Assembly (NCBI RefSeq): GCF_000003605.2
Contig: NW_003142305.1
Coordinates: forward strand, 187,283-251,282
Reading direction: 5' to 3'
From: Saccoglossus kowalevskii
Lineage: Eukaryota; Hemichordata; Enteropneusta; Harrimaniidae
DNA: 64,000 nucleotides
The notes under the pieces are model-generated. The model was not told the DNA's origin, made no database searches, and saw only the letters and a list, made by a program, of their open reading frames with translations. Made by a program: the position numbers and the translations under genes. Shown in pieces: positions 40,868 to 53,697 of this stretch; the stretch's first letter is position 1; every line of letters starts with the position of its first letter.

Positions 40868-43800
40868 ATTATATAAATATAAATTATATCCAACGCTCAG
40901 GCAAACCCTTACCCCGCTGTTGCCGCCGCTGTCAAATCCACTGATGCGGCAACCTGAAGTCTTGGTAAACCCACGTAGGCGTCTAGACTTAACTGCCCAA
41001 CCCATATTGTATCCGCCCCATTATTGTACGTATACTGGACACCAGCCTTGAACCAAATAATGCTGCCGTTTTCCAAGCATGGGAGATCGTCGAGAATAGT
41101 CGTGACAATGACATCTAAACGATTCTGCACGTTGTCCACGTCACCGCCAATAACATTTAAATTTAAGAAATCTAACGTGATTTTCTGAGTATCGTTAAAG
41201 ATGGGACCTACTATCTCCGCCGCTGTTGATGTATCAATATTCACACCAATATTGGTGGACACATCTATAACCGGTAAGATGGGACAAGTCGAATTTTCGG
41301 GAACTAAAAACACGATATGCGAAGAAAATATCCCTATCGGTATCATCATTCTCAATGTGAAGTAGACCATTTCTCCAGCCATGAGAGTCATCTGATCTCC
41401 TTCCTCATTGCTACTCAGTTGAACTATTGGAGTTTGGATTTCTGGTGATAAAATACAGGATGTACAATTAATTACATAAATGAGCGTTGATAATATTGCC
41501 ACATTAAACGTTATTCTACATTGATCGTTATATTCTGTTTGAAGAGGGGAAACTGCATTTGGAAGAAAACGTTACTAGTGGACGAGGTTAATAGTTAAAA
41601 TGAGAAAAAGTTAATAGCTAAACAAATTCTTGTTTTTAACTTGAGAATCTCTTTGTATAGATTAACTGACAACAATATCAGGTGGGACACCGGAGACGAT
41701 GGTGTTGATGTTCTTGTATTTGACGAATTGAGTCGAATACTTGTATCGAATAGACATAATGAAAAATTATTCAGCCCTTGCTAGTTTCATCAATATCGCG
41801 GAAAGAAATCGTTAACTCGTGCTTGTGTTGCTGTATCTCAAAAAGACTGTATTGGGTCGTTACCTATTAACAAAAGCAGAAAATCAAATTGCACTACAGA
41901 TCATATCGAACAGTGATCGTTTCACCATCGTTTCATAGTTACACGTTATGCCTTGTATAATTGAAATAATGCTAGAGCGGGAATAATGTTATAATGAGAA
42001 CTTATACAAATCGACAAGACATGTGACACGTATTGATCTTATATGATTATTGAACTGCATATGTTCCAGTTCAATTTTCACATTTTATGTGTTTTAATTG
42101 AAGTTGTTCTCCATCAGTAATTATTCTAAGAGTAACTTTTAGTCAGTAACTGCTAGCCTGCATGTCCATTGTTATGAAACAGGTACCATCATGGGGTGTA
42201 TCAGCTTTATGATGTAAGTAAGTGGTGGTATGCATATACCTATACAACAATATTCAGTCCTTCCGTGTTATGATAGCATTGCAAGCTTGAGGGATATAAC
42301 CATGACAAACATAAGCATAGGCTGGAACAATTTAAAATATCTACTCATGACAGATGCCTTTTATTTAACCCAACATAGTGTCAGAAAGTAGACCAATGTT
42401 TTATGTGATATCTATTTTATCAGCATGAATGTCCTTCCACAGTTATTATATTTATAGTATATTTGCTGTGACAAAGCGCCCTCCCTGATATTTATGAATG
42501 TCTAATTCACAAAGGGCAAGAGGTACAGGGGTGGAAGTCTAATCAAACACAGAACGGTAATATGTGGTCTGTGGAGATATCATTTTGCAAAAGGAACATT
42601 CCATACAGGAAAGGCAAATTAATAGACCCTTAGTCAGGGCTCTCATAGTTTCCTGTGGGACAGGAACTCGGAACAAGGGGAAATAGCTTGATTTACTTTA
42701 TATTTCTTGTTTCTTTTAATATAATGCGTCAGTGTGTTCAATTATAATATTGTCAGTATATTAAAGTAGTTTTTCATGCTTTATTATCAGTATTTTATAA
42801 ATGTCGAAAAGTATCTACAAGTCCAAATTTAATTAGTGTGAGACAAAATCCTACAGTCAATGAAAGGTAAACATATTATTACATTTATAATTTATGAACT
42901 ATATTGCCTGGCTGCAAACATAGTGTAAAATGCTACTAAGCAATTAGTTTTCTCTACTGAAGGCCGTGTGTATGTGTTTGACAGAATTTTGCTGGAGTGG
43001 ATCAAACACGAGCAGATGACTTAAATTTCCATTAATTGATAAGTCTGTAGGACTGCATTCGCATAATTACGCTCCTCTAGCATATATAACATGAGGTAAT
43101 AATGTCAGATGTGTATTGGGTTAAATTTAAATGTAAGTATTTATATGCAATCACTCGTTGTGTGCTTTTTACCTGTACAACTCGTGTTATCAATGTCCAA
43201 TCTGTATCCATCGAAACACGTACAAGTAAAACTTCCAAGGGTGTTTTCACAAACGTGTTGACAGTTGTCTAATTCTTCTACGCACTCGTCGACGTCTGGA
43301 ATATAAGAAAGCGTGACATGAATGTAAACATATAACCAGTATAGTCTGGCATAATATTCATAAATATCTTGTTAATCTTCGATGGTGCCATTGAATTAAG
43401 AACATTTAATTAGAAACTGGTTAATGAGAAAGTAATAATAGCCACGAGGCAAAAGCCCGGAATGTGATTGCGACGAGAAAAATCTAGGCAGCAAGGAAAA
43501 GAATATTTTGTTTCCATCATTCTTATAACTTTACATTTATCTTTGACCAATTTGCACAAAATCACTTGCAAATTGCAAATGATATGTCGGTGAATACACA
43601 GAACATAATGCGACCCATAATTATTTTGTCAAAGCTTTCCTATGGCAACATTCTTTCAATTATATATAACGCATCCGATACTTGTATTGCTATTGGTAAC
43701 ATCACTTTACATTTTCCATGTGTTTTTGTGTTTACCTGTACAACTAGAATTATCGGCGTTCAATTTGTATCCATCAAAACACGAGCAAGTAAATCCTCCA

Positions 43801-46800
43801 ATGACATTCTCACAAACGTGTTGACAGTTGTTGGATTCACCCACACACTCGTCAATATCTATAATAAAGGAAGGGTTTGTAAAACGATAAAGGCTGGTAT
43901 TGAACCTTAATATTTACTTTGGTTTGTAAATTTTACAGATTTATTACAGCTGTGTCAGATTTCATAAGAGCAAAATTGTAATAATGGCAAGCGATGAACA
44001 AATAATTGGAGATAGTGAGACACTCGTCTTTGCAATGATATGAAGTAGTCTAGTGTCTAGAGTATTTATGCAAATTATATTGGAAGTTTAATACCAGTAA
44101 CATTTTATATGAATTGCCCACTCAGTCAACAAACATTTCTTTCAGACTCAAAATATAATAATTCGAGGTGTGCTTACACATATTCTGCATATAGTAGAGT
44201 GCTTAACCTTATTAGATATATCTTCAGTATTGTTGGCAGTGGAATCACCACCACGCTTAATATGCACGCCCCCCCCCCCGCTCGAACATATGAAGGCGTA
44301 CAGAAATCTCATTCAGATAAACAAAACCCTGGAGAGAGCCACATTAATGTAGAATGATCAAAGACTGTAATCTTTTCCTAACACTCACACTCCCCTTCAA
44401 TGTCAATGGTAATATGCTTGTTGTGCTTCATGCTTAAATAGCGGATCACAACACTGCTAGTGGTCTGTCGCAGGCAGTGGCTTCTTTACATGTTAACTGT
44501 GGGTTATGCTCACTTTCGGGGACAGGCCATGAGTGCAGTTGTCTGCAAGTCACAGTCCTTCTTATAACTGTGTCAACCTTCACTCATGTAGTATATTTAC
44601 CTGAACATCCTGCATTATCAGCGTCCAGGTTGTATCCATCAAAACACGAGCAAGTAAAACTTCCAAGTATATTCTCACAAACGTGTTGACAGTTGTCTAA
44701 TTCTTCCATGCACTCGTCGACGTCTAGAATATAAGTTAACCGTACAGAAAAACAAACGAATAATGCACAATTTATTTGTTACATGAAAACTGTTGGACAG
44801 AGTAACCTAAAATCTACATCATTAAATGGTATATGTACGTATTAATGACGTCTCTGAATGAAATGTAACTACTGTGCCACATTGATAAATCCATCTACAC
44901 TGAGTGGATAAACATATACTGTAAAATGACTAATTTTCACTGGGTTTAAATTTCACTGATTTACCATTACAGGCATATTCAGTGGGTTTTAAATTCACTG
45001 TTTTATCATTTAGATAATGTGTTCTATGCTAAATTTTACATATTCACTGTGTTTTAATTTAGCGCATTTTTCCAGTCAGCGAAATAAGCTAAATTAAAAC
45101 CCAGTGAATAATTACCCCCTTTACAGTAATTAACATTTTTATTGACTTCACATTTTTATTTTTTCTAGAGACTAAAATTAAGGTGATTATTATTCTTAAA
45201 ATGAGTTCAATTCTAATAGTGTTTACAATCCTATACGTAACGCTGCACATAACCATGGTGATAGGATCAAGGGTCCTTGCTATCAACCGCTGGGTATCAT
45301 GGCGTCACTATTTTGAGGTGTATATGGATTAGCGGTTTCTATCGATGTATTCATTTTACATCATTGTCCCGGGGGACATGACCTTCTCTTTTTACATGTT
45401 AAATTCCTACATATATGTATTAATGATATATCCCCTCTATAATACGATACTAGTTCATATATATGACATATTCACATATTAACATACTAGTTATTAAACA
45501 TCGACTGCTCTGCACTTAATAAACATATATTGCGATTAATTAACGCCATACCTTTCTTGCACATAACACCACAATCCGCATTTGAATTGCAGTCGAACTC
45601 TTTCCATTTAAGGGTATCACCATTAATTGTCATGCAGTTCTTACTGTCGGAGCAGCACGAGCCACTCCACGAGACAAAGTCTGTGTTTGTGATTTCTTCC
45701 CCGTGCACAGTACGATATTCTGCGTTAACAAGTTCATCATGTACACCAATCCATACAAACTTGCCACTAGGACTGATTTTGACAAAGGAAAGAAAAGGGA
45801 ATATAATAATTAAGGAACGAAAGGCGAATACGTAATAAGAAAGAAAGGGATATATAATGATTAAGGAATAGAAAGAGACATATAATTAAGGAAAGAATAT
45901 AATAATTAAAGAAAGAAAGGGGATATTATAATTAAGGAATAGAAAGGGAATATAATAATTAAGGAATAAAATGGGAATATAACACATAGCTGTCACAAAA
46001 TATATAAGTTTTTTTTTATTCTCACCACTGGTCTGTTGCAAACACAGTGTTCATGACGTAATTATTTTCGGCAGCATCTTTGATGTCTGCTAGATGACCA
46101 AGATTGTTGTCCTCACAATAATCTCTACTATCATACCATGTCATTTGTCCCGTCACAATCTCATAGCAATAACCATTGTAAACATAGACACACCCTAGAA
46201 GATGTAACATTTGCTCATCAGAACTCATTTGATAAGATGGTATCTGATTAAACAGCGCTAATATCTTCTGTGTTACCAGTTAATTCGGTCATGGTGAATC
46301 TAACGCTTTGATTGTCACAGAAGTCGTGATGCATGTCTTCAATATGATATATAAACCGTTCTAAATTCCATCAATTTAAAATATCTCATCTCGTATTTAA
46401 AATATGTTTCTGTGAAACAAAGGTTTGAGAATTTCAACTGCAATATTGCTTATAGCATCAACTAAGTTCCAATTGACAACACAACATAGAATTTATTGGT
46501 GGAGTATCGGTAGATGACTTAAAAATGACACATCATATCAAATTCGTCATAAATCGTGTTCTGCACTGAAATAAAAGTTACAATTTAGTAATATCAAAAC
46601 TGATCACCAAAAGCGACTGACTGTGTTGAGAATATAAATAATATGTTCGTCGTCGCTCTGAAATGCTTAACATTTTTACATCAATGCTTAGAGTAGAATA
46701 AATACAAATTGGGAAATGAATGAATGAATTGATTACAAGTCGTATATTGGGAAACTCCCAAAACTAAAGGACAAGTCAAAGTCAAAATTGGTTCTTACAG

Positions 46801-49800
46801 GTATAATTATTATATATACATGTAATTTAATGCAAATAGAAACATTAGCGAATTGTCTCATCTAACAATTCCATTGCGCGAGCGTCTGATTTAAAACTGC
46901 TTCGAACAACAACATTTGGGTGGCGGTGGCGTTACTGCACGGCGATTGCCTCATTCCTATACGCAGACTCGAACATGTACCCCATTAAGAAATAATACCA
47001 TTAAAACCTTCTCTTTTGTTACTTTGCTTAATTATCTATTCACAAGTTGTCAATAATGAAACAAGAAATATACGAACACTAATGCGTTATTGAATAGTTT
47101 GTTACGTAATATTAAAACTAAAGACTCTCTTGCTTTTAAAACGAACGTGACAAGTGGATGTGATTATATCATGAATCGATAAAATGCATTAAAATATGTT
47201 CAATCTCATTATTTGGATTTGTTGTTATGTTTGTCTCGTACGTGAATTGCTTTATTTTTTTAATATCGTGTATATATAGTCTAATTAGTAGAAATCCCAA
47301 ACCAATTCTTTTCTTAAAATGAGTCAATAAACTGCATTATATAATCGTATCGTATTTCGTTGATTGCGTGCAATGCTCTATAAAACTAGAAGTGGTCTCG
47401 ACGTACATACAAGTTTCTTTTAACAACGCGCATAATCAAAAGAAGATTATTAACTATACTATTGTATTACAAATAAATAGCTAGACATTCAGCAAGGCGT
47501 GTTTTTGTCAATATTTAATCTTTACAGCATGTATATCGTAAGCATTGTAGTGTAATAAGCCAACTACCGTGTGCGGGTATTATTCAGTTTAGTGTGGGCA
47601 TTGCAGTGAATTGCATCAGCTGCCCAGCTGGCTAGTTAAAACAAAAACCAAACATGCACGGAAAAGGAAACTCGCGTTTCCATTGGGATATTTGTTCACG
47701 TTCAGGTTAGCATGTAGTATGATTAAATCAATAGTGACGTCCGTGGTAATGTACACGGAAATAAGAAACTCAAACCCTTGAGGGAAAATGCTACTGGTTC
47801 GTTTTCCCTATATATTACGCATATTTCAACGCATGTAGCAAAGAAAATAGTTCGTCTCAGAATGTGTATATAATTAATCATTTTAATATTAGTCACCTGT
47901 GTGTATTGCTTATTGTTTTGAAAACATGTCAAATAATATACACAAAATCATAATTTTAGTTTTTCGCAATCAAATTACATTTCGTCATTAAAATCCCCCC
48001 AAAAATAATTTTGTATTTCATATTTACATGTACCCTTGTTCCCTTTTGAGATAATGAAATATATCCTTGCCACAGGAAGCATTATTAAAATGCGCTACAA
48101 AATCAAAACGTGCTATTTTCATCCCATTTTGAAAATCATTTTTGGAAAAATCTTCAAATAAGCAATATCACAGATTTCTTCTTACAAATGTAAACTGTCA
48201 TTGTTAGTACTAGTGGTGCTATTTTGTTTTGTTAAATGAATAATTAGTTACGTCAACTAAAAAAGAATGATTGTACTTTACGCAATCTACGCTATCTAAT
48301 TATTTGTATCTTCATTTATTCACAAATTCGTCATTACTTTAGACCATATGTCTATGAATTCGAAATAATTAATTTAAAACATTTGCACCAGGATTCGATG
48401 ACGTCAAACTAAACAGAAAGTTTTCTTGAAATCTGATAAGTCGTTTTTGAGATAATAAACTAAAATAATAAACAGTCCCAACAATAAAATAAGCAGACTC
48501 AGATTCAGGTGGAAACCTACTTACGAATGTGAAACCCCAGAATTTATCCTTCTAGAAATAAAATGTACGTCAGGCCAATATGAGTAATGTAAATGTTTAA
48601 ATTAGGCCACCAGCCAATTTTTCGAGCAAATGATGGTTAATAGTAATAAATAATGGTCATTTGTTCTGTGTTAGGACGCTTTTAATATTTGTTTCTATGG
48701 TGGAGATAATATGCTTATCTCAAACTCTTTGACTGGTGACGTCATGCTGAAAACATCATATATCGTGATTGATACGTTTTGTTATTGTGAATTATTTTAA
48801 AAATCTTTGTTTTTAAAAGTGGCAAAACATGCTATTTTGATTCGACACTGTATGTTATAGAATTACTCCGATTAAATATGTTTTTAAATATTTTTTGACA
48901 TGTTTCTCAAATCACAATATTGTAACTTGCAAAGAATACTGTCTCTAGTTACCATGGAAGTATAGCTCAATGATTATACGTAATAAACATTCATTATGAG
49001 TGTGCCTTCTTTAAGGCATCATATAATACGTAGTAATCCATTATCGAATCTTTAAACTGATACTATCGGTTTTTAAAAATGAAAATATATCTATTAAAGT
49101 AGAATTTGCTCAAATAACAAATAATTGAATAGAAATAGAGTAGTTATACGTTAAAGATAATCTTCTGACAAAGCCATGACACTTACACAGTTTTGATAAC
49201 AGGACTTGAACTGGATTTGAAAATGACAATCAACATCTTAACTTGAGATAATACTAATAAACAATTTTATTTACGATTTAGATATACACCAGCAAACTGA
49301 ACACGTTCCTATTTTTAATAGTAAATATTGTTTATCTATCTTATCGGGCATGCATATGCGATCTAATGGTTCTTTAATGGACATTCACATTTACATTGGC
49401 ATAGATAGTGTACATTTACGCAGTGCACCTATGTCATTACAGAAACGTTTTACATACAACACTTGTCCGTTCCCTTTTAAAATACTAAATTACAAACTGT
49501 CACGTAAAGTTTATATATAATAGACATCATGTTAATTTTTCACTCCTTCGCCGAGTTCTGCTAGCTGTAAAAGGTGTGTGCTATAATAAAAATCAAAGCC
49601 TTGCTTGCAAGACGAATCATTGTTATAAATTTCCCGCGATGTGAAAATACGATTGTGCATTCACGCCACTGGTAACATTAGATTATTAACAATGCTGCTT
49701 TCCCTTCAGCGCCGTGTAATAATTAATTATTACAATCATGTGTTATTTGAGTTCATTAAGTGACTGTAGATGCAAGAAATAATTTGGAGATGGTGCATCG

Positions 49801-50655
49801 ATGTTTACAGTAACTATAAGTTATACACAACGCGCATTACAGAGGGGATTGAAACATATATATAGCATCGTTTATGGTTAGATTTATAAAATGTGAAAAA
49901 TAATATAAAATTATAAAAGGCAACCTCGTCATTGTGGTCAATGGAACCTTTAAGTGCTTTGTAATAAAATCTAAGTAATAACCTTATGTTGATAATATAA
50001 TTACAGTCAGTGATACTATGACAAGATGCTACGACGATTGAAAACTAAAAGCTATGGCAGTATTAATGAGAGGGAACATGTATAATGTCAAATATTACGC
50101 TAGTAGGACTTTATGTAAAATAGGTTGTGTTCACCGATTCATAGGTTTCAACAACTCCATACTCAGATGGACGCTTTTTTCAACACTATATGCAGTACAG
50201 TAATCAAAGTTATAAATGCCAGTTAATAATTAATATAATGGTCCCATACACTATATTCAAGTTGTCTGGCTCTCATGTACTCATATAATAGTGTTATAGT
50301 ATTTCACATGAACGTGTGTATTTTAAAAGTGTACGCCGAAATAACGGCCATGTTCTGACGTCAGGAACGGAAAACAAGTCACTAGTATCAACAAAACAGC
50401 ACAACATAAAAGGACAACAAAACAAGAGTCCCATTTACTGGTTACTGTCCCTTATTTTACCACCAAGTAGTACACGATAAATGATATTGGTACATATGGT
50501 GTGGATGCACATGACAATGTACGATATGCATGTGTACGCTCAGAATTACCCCAGTCTGAATAAAACTGACATAAAAATAAACACGTACCTTCTGTGCCAA
50601 ATCTGACAGAGATGATAAAGATTGCCAATATCTCGACGAGTCCATACATTGTCAT
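37190..50655 (-). CDS. Mosaic secreted/surface protein: C-type lectin, 3 cbEGF, DUF11-like region, Cys-rich module (3' end open)
   Basis: Thirteen phase-consistent exons: 50655-50589, 46194-46026, 45772-45552, 44723-44601, 43858-43736, 43295-43173, 41441-40913, 40083-39903, 39350-39164, 38601-38434, 38306-38240, 38152-38097, 37414-37190 (746 codons so far). Exon 1 is a signal peptide (MTMYGLVEILAIFIISV). Exons 2-3 form a C-type lectin domain (GYCYE, FVWIGV, CGVMC); EPN/QPD and WND motifs are absent, so classic Ca-dependent sugar binding is doubtful. Exons 4-6 are each 123 nt, phase 1-1, one calcium-binding EGF domain apiece (D.DEC, GSFTC.C.DGY). Exons 7-9 resemble DUF11/adhesin-like beta repeats (SICHRSDSTAMAYDVTIT). 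Exon 10 has 12 cysteines in 56 residues. Exons 11-13 look like beta-propeller repeats. Exon 13 ends at a clean phase-1 donor, so more exons must follow; I could not find them, nor a membrane segment. Confidence 0.75.
37659..37706 (+). repeat. Dispersed repeat with gcgccctctag core and TGACGTCA, copy 2
   Basis: Matches 28323-28370, including GTGACGTCAA. It lies in the intron between the last two recognised exons of the lectin/EGF gene. Confidence 0.5.
40811..40864. repeat. (ATT)n microsatellite
   Basis: About 17 copies of ATT just downstream (minus strand) of the exon 41441-40913 of the lectin/EGF gene, about 50 bp from its donor. Confidence 0.95.
44917..45129. mobile_element. Inverted-repeat element of about 213 bp in an intron of the lectin/EGF gene
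   Basis: The left end TACTGTAAAATGACTAATTT and following TCACTGGGTTT are mirrored at 45097-45129 (inverted AAACCCAGTGAATAATTACC). About 26 of 32 positions match. The interior repeats ATTCACTG.GTTTTAAATT words. It is noncoding and MITE-like. Confidence 0.55.
45783..45985. repeat. Degenerate purine-rich minisatellite in a lectin-domain intron
   Basis: A loose unit like GAAAGGGAATATAATAATTA then AGGAATA recurs about six times between lectin exons 46194-46026 and 45772-45552 (242-bp intron), filling most of that intron. Confidence 0.7.
46195..50588. other. First intron of the lectin/EGF gene
   Basis: A 4.4-kb AT-rich intron. No exon with lectin, EGF or other recognisable motif was seen in either strand. 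Confidence 0.5.
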
Positions 50656-52494
50656 TGTAACTATTTAGAACACTGTACTCAGTGATGCTTAAAACGTAAT
50701 ATCATATTCCCGCTGTTGCACACAAAAACACACCGGGGGAGCTAAACCTATATTTGCATTCAGTCTATCAAGACACGGTGGAGATGTCATTAACACTTTT
50801 AACTTGTGGCATGTTCGTTAGATGCGGGAACTTAGTGTGTAAGTTGTGTTTATGCATTACGACTAATGATCATCTTTTTATGTTCAAACTGAACAAATTT
50901 CTTTCTGATTTTATCTGTTTTTAACTAAATGATTGATAATTGTTGGCTGTAATGATTTTTCAGTACTTTGTAAAATCTCAGTATTTACTGTAGATAGAAA
51001 AACAATTTTCGAATATAAATAACATTAGTATGTTCGATTGTGATGATGATGTGGGTGCTGTAAAACAAAGCACATACTGAGTACATAATTGCAAATATAT
51101 ATATATATATTATAATCTCAAATATTGAAGTACTTGTGAATGAAATAACTTCATGGTGATACATATTGACTGAAATAGATAATGTCTGTCTGTCTACACA
51201 TTTTGTCCTGATGGTGATGACTACATCTTCCCATCCGATAAGTATATAATTGGTAATCTTATGGATGCATTAATTGCGTTGGCATTTATATTTTACGCTA
51301 CACCAGTATACTTAGAATTATCATAAATCAATATCTCAACATTATTTTACCACGTAATTGTCATTATATACAGTTGAATTGTTTTGATTAGATTTGATTA
51401 GAAGCGTTATGTTGTTGTTTGTCAAAGTGTTGTAATTTAATTCTAGGCGTGTGTTTGCTGTATAATTGTGTCGACAATCGTGCAGTGTTTGTCAAATAAC
51501 ATTAACTAATGTGTACATTTATGTAGTAAGGTTGTTTATAGGGCTTTTATGCGCTTTGTGTATTATGCTCGGGCACTTGGCTTGTATGGGTAAGATATAT
51601 GATTGTGCTGCAAAATCAAAAACGTTATTTTTTAATTCATTTTTAAACTAAAATTTACATCCCGTTTTCAATAAAATGTGGACATTTTGAAAATTCAAAA
51701 CACCCTTATTCTAAGAAATACTGGCTTTATTTCTGAACAGGGCGATACACCTTTCTTGTTCTGTTTGAAGGCCTTCATGTAATGTATTTGGTTCACGTTA
51801 AAACCTCCAAAACAACAGGGTCATCCATTTTTTATGCATTCGCAAAGTCAGTTTTTGTTTTAAAAATTTCATACATACACTTTTGGGGTTTTCGTAACAT
51901 ACGATCTCGAAATATACCCCCCTTCCGCGTAATTCTGAATGAACATGCATATTCCTAGACCATACAGGTGGAAGGGGCTCAGAGTTCTGCCACTATGGCT
52001 GACTCACTGAGCGGTGAAACCATAGAGTAAATCGTTGCAGCGTATACTGTTTAGCACTAGGAGAGTGGCGCCTTTGGGTATGGCCAATAAAACAGTCGGT
52101 GGTCCCGCATTGCCTGCCTGCCGTCAATGCACGTTTTTGTATCAAATAAAATAAAAAGTAAAATCATGTTTTGTTTTGTTTTCAGTAATCAACGCGTTGC
52201 TTCGATATAATAAATTGAAGCGTTCTGGTGGTTCGATATTGACGTGGAATTGCAGATTGAAATTAATCATTCTTTTTTGTGCCGTAAATTATTATAAAGT
52301 TATACGATTATTACTCTGTACATCTGAGGTCAAATGATGGATTGGACGAGTCTGTGTCGTTAAATATTTTAATACATTTAGTCATTCATTCATTCACAGT
52401 TTCACATTTTTTGAAGTTCAATTAGATGGTTTGGGTTTATCGAATAATACATTTGGAAACATTAAATGAACCAATATAATACATACCATATTTG

Positions 52495-52570
52495 ATTAAT
52501 TAATTAATTCATTGATTGATTCATTCATTCATTCATTCATTCATTTATTAATTCACTCATTCATTCACAT
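52495..52570. repeat. Compound tetranucleotide repeat (TTAA/TTGA/ATTC)
   Basis: Runs of TTAA, TTGA and ATTC units follow each other, like a short version of the compound array at 17395. Confidence 0.85.
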
Positions 52571-53620
52571 ATTATTCGTTCATTTATTAACATTTTGCAA
52601 TCTGTATTGAGTACGGTGTGTATTTCTTCAATTATTGTTTTCACAGCTCAAAGTTCAATCTCAGTACTACAGCACTTTATTTTGAAACAAAATTGTATTT
52701 AGTTTAACCTGAACATCAATGTTTTGCAATTACCCATACACAGGGCGATGTTTACTTTGTTCCCAAGAAAAGCAGCAATTATTGAAAATGTACCAGTGGC
52801 ATTGCTGTATAGTACTACGTCTAAATCACATTGAACAGAGAACGAAGTTTCCATTGTGTATTTGTTGGCTCAATCAAAAAGACCCGAAGACAATTTTATG
52901 ACATTCTTTACTGAGTAAAGACAACCTTTATTTTCAAATTGAAAGCGATCACGTCTCTGTACAAAGGCTGACAATGAAACGGAAAAGCAACCAATATAAC
53001 ATCATGAACGCATGTTTACTGTGTTTAATATAGCAAAGTGGAAGGTCGCAGCAACCGTCTACATTCACTTGAACTCAGTAGTAATAATATTGATAATATA
53101 TTACATATGCCCGTGAACAGATTTGAACCTTACGGTGGAAGGTTTATATGTTGATTTATTCCATTGCATGTTTTAGTAAGTAGTTTTTGAATCGCACAAA
53201 ATGTATTTCAGTCATCATTTTAATATAACTGCATAAAGGTGGCCAAATCTTACCGAAATATTGTTTCAGACACAATTTCATGGACGAAGTCAACAAGGCT
53301 AATGCCACAAGAAATGTGTAAACTGAAGGCCACTTTCGTTGAGATAGGTCACGTGATGAGAATCATGGATAATCTTGACGCACAACGCACACTATTATGA
53401 AAATTGGCACATAAAATCACCAGTGAGAGGCCGACAGCGGAAGGCTTAGCCTCTCAAGCTGGCGACGTGTTTCGCCCGGGGTTCTCGGTAAGTTGTCATC
53501 CCTGTACCGTAATACGTGATGTTCGCCTGACAAAACTGGATTTCAAAAGTGTATGAGACCTAAACACAACCCCGCAGCCATCTTTTTTCACTTGTAAGTT
53601 ATTCAGCGTACAACGTAATG

Positions 53621-53697
53621 ACACAGTAAATGTTTTATTAAATATAAAAATCAGAGAAAAACAATTGATCGATAGTTAAAGCTATTGCCCCTTTAAA
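53621..53697 (+). repeat. Dispersed repeat, copy 2 (homologous to 36941-37018)
   Basis: Same ordered blocks as 36941-37018: ACACAGTAAA, AATATAAAAATCAGAGAAAA, GATCGATAGTTAAAGCTATT, CTTTAAA. The hairpin that follows copy 1 is not present here. Confidence 0.6.

Noticed and set aside
43566-45835. Plus-strand frames over the EGF and lectin exons
   Set aside because: They are antisense shadows of the minus-strand exons, which have EGF and lectin motifs and matching phases.
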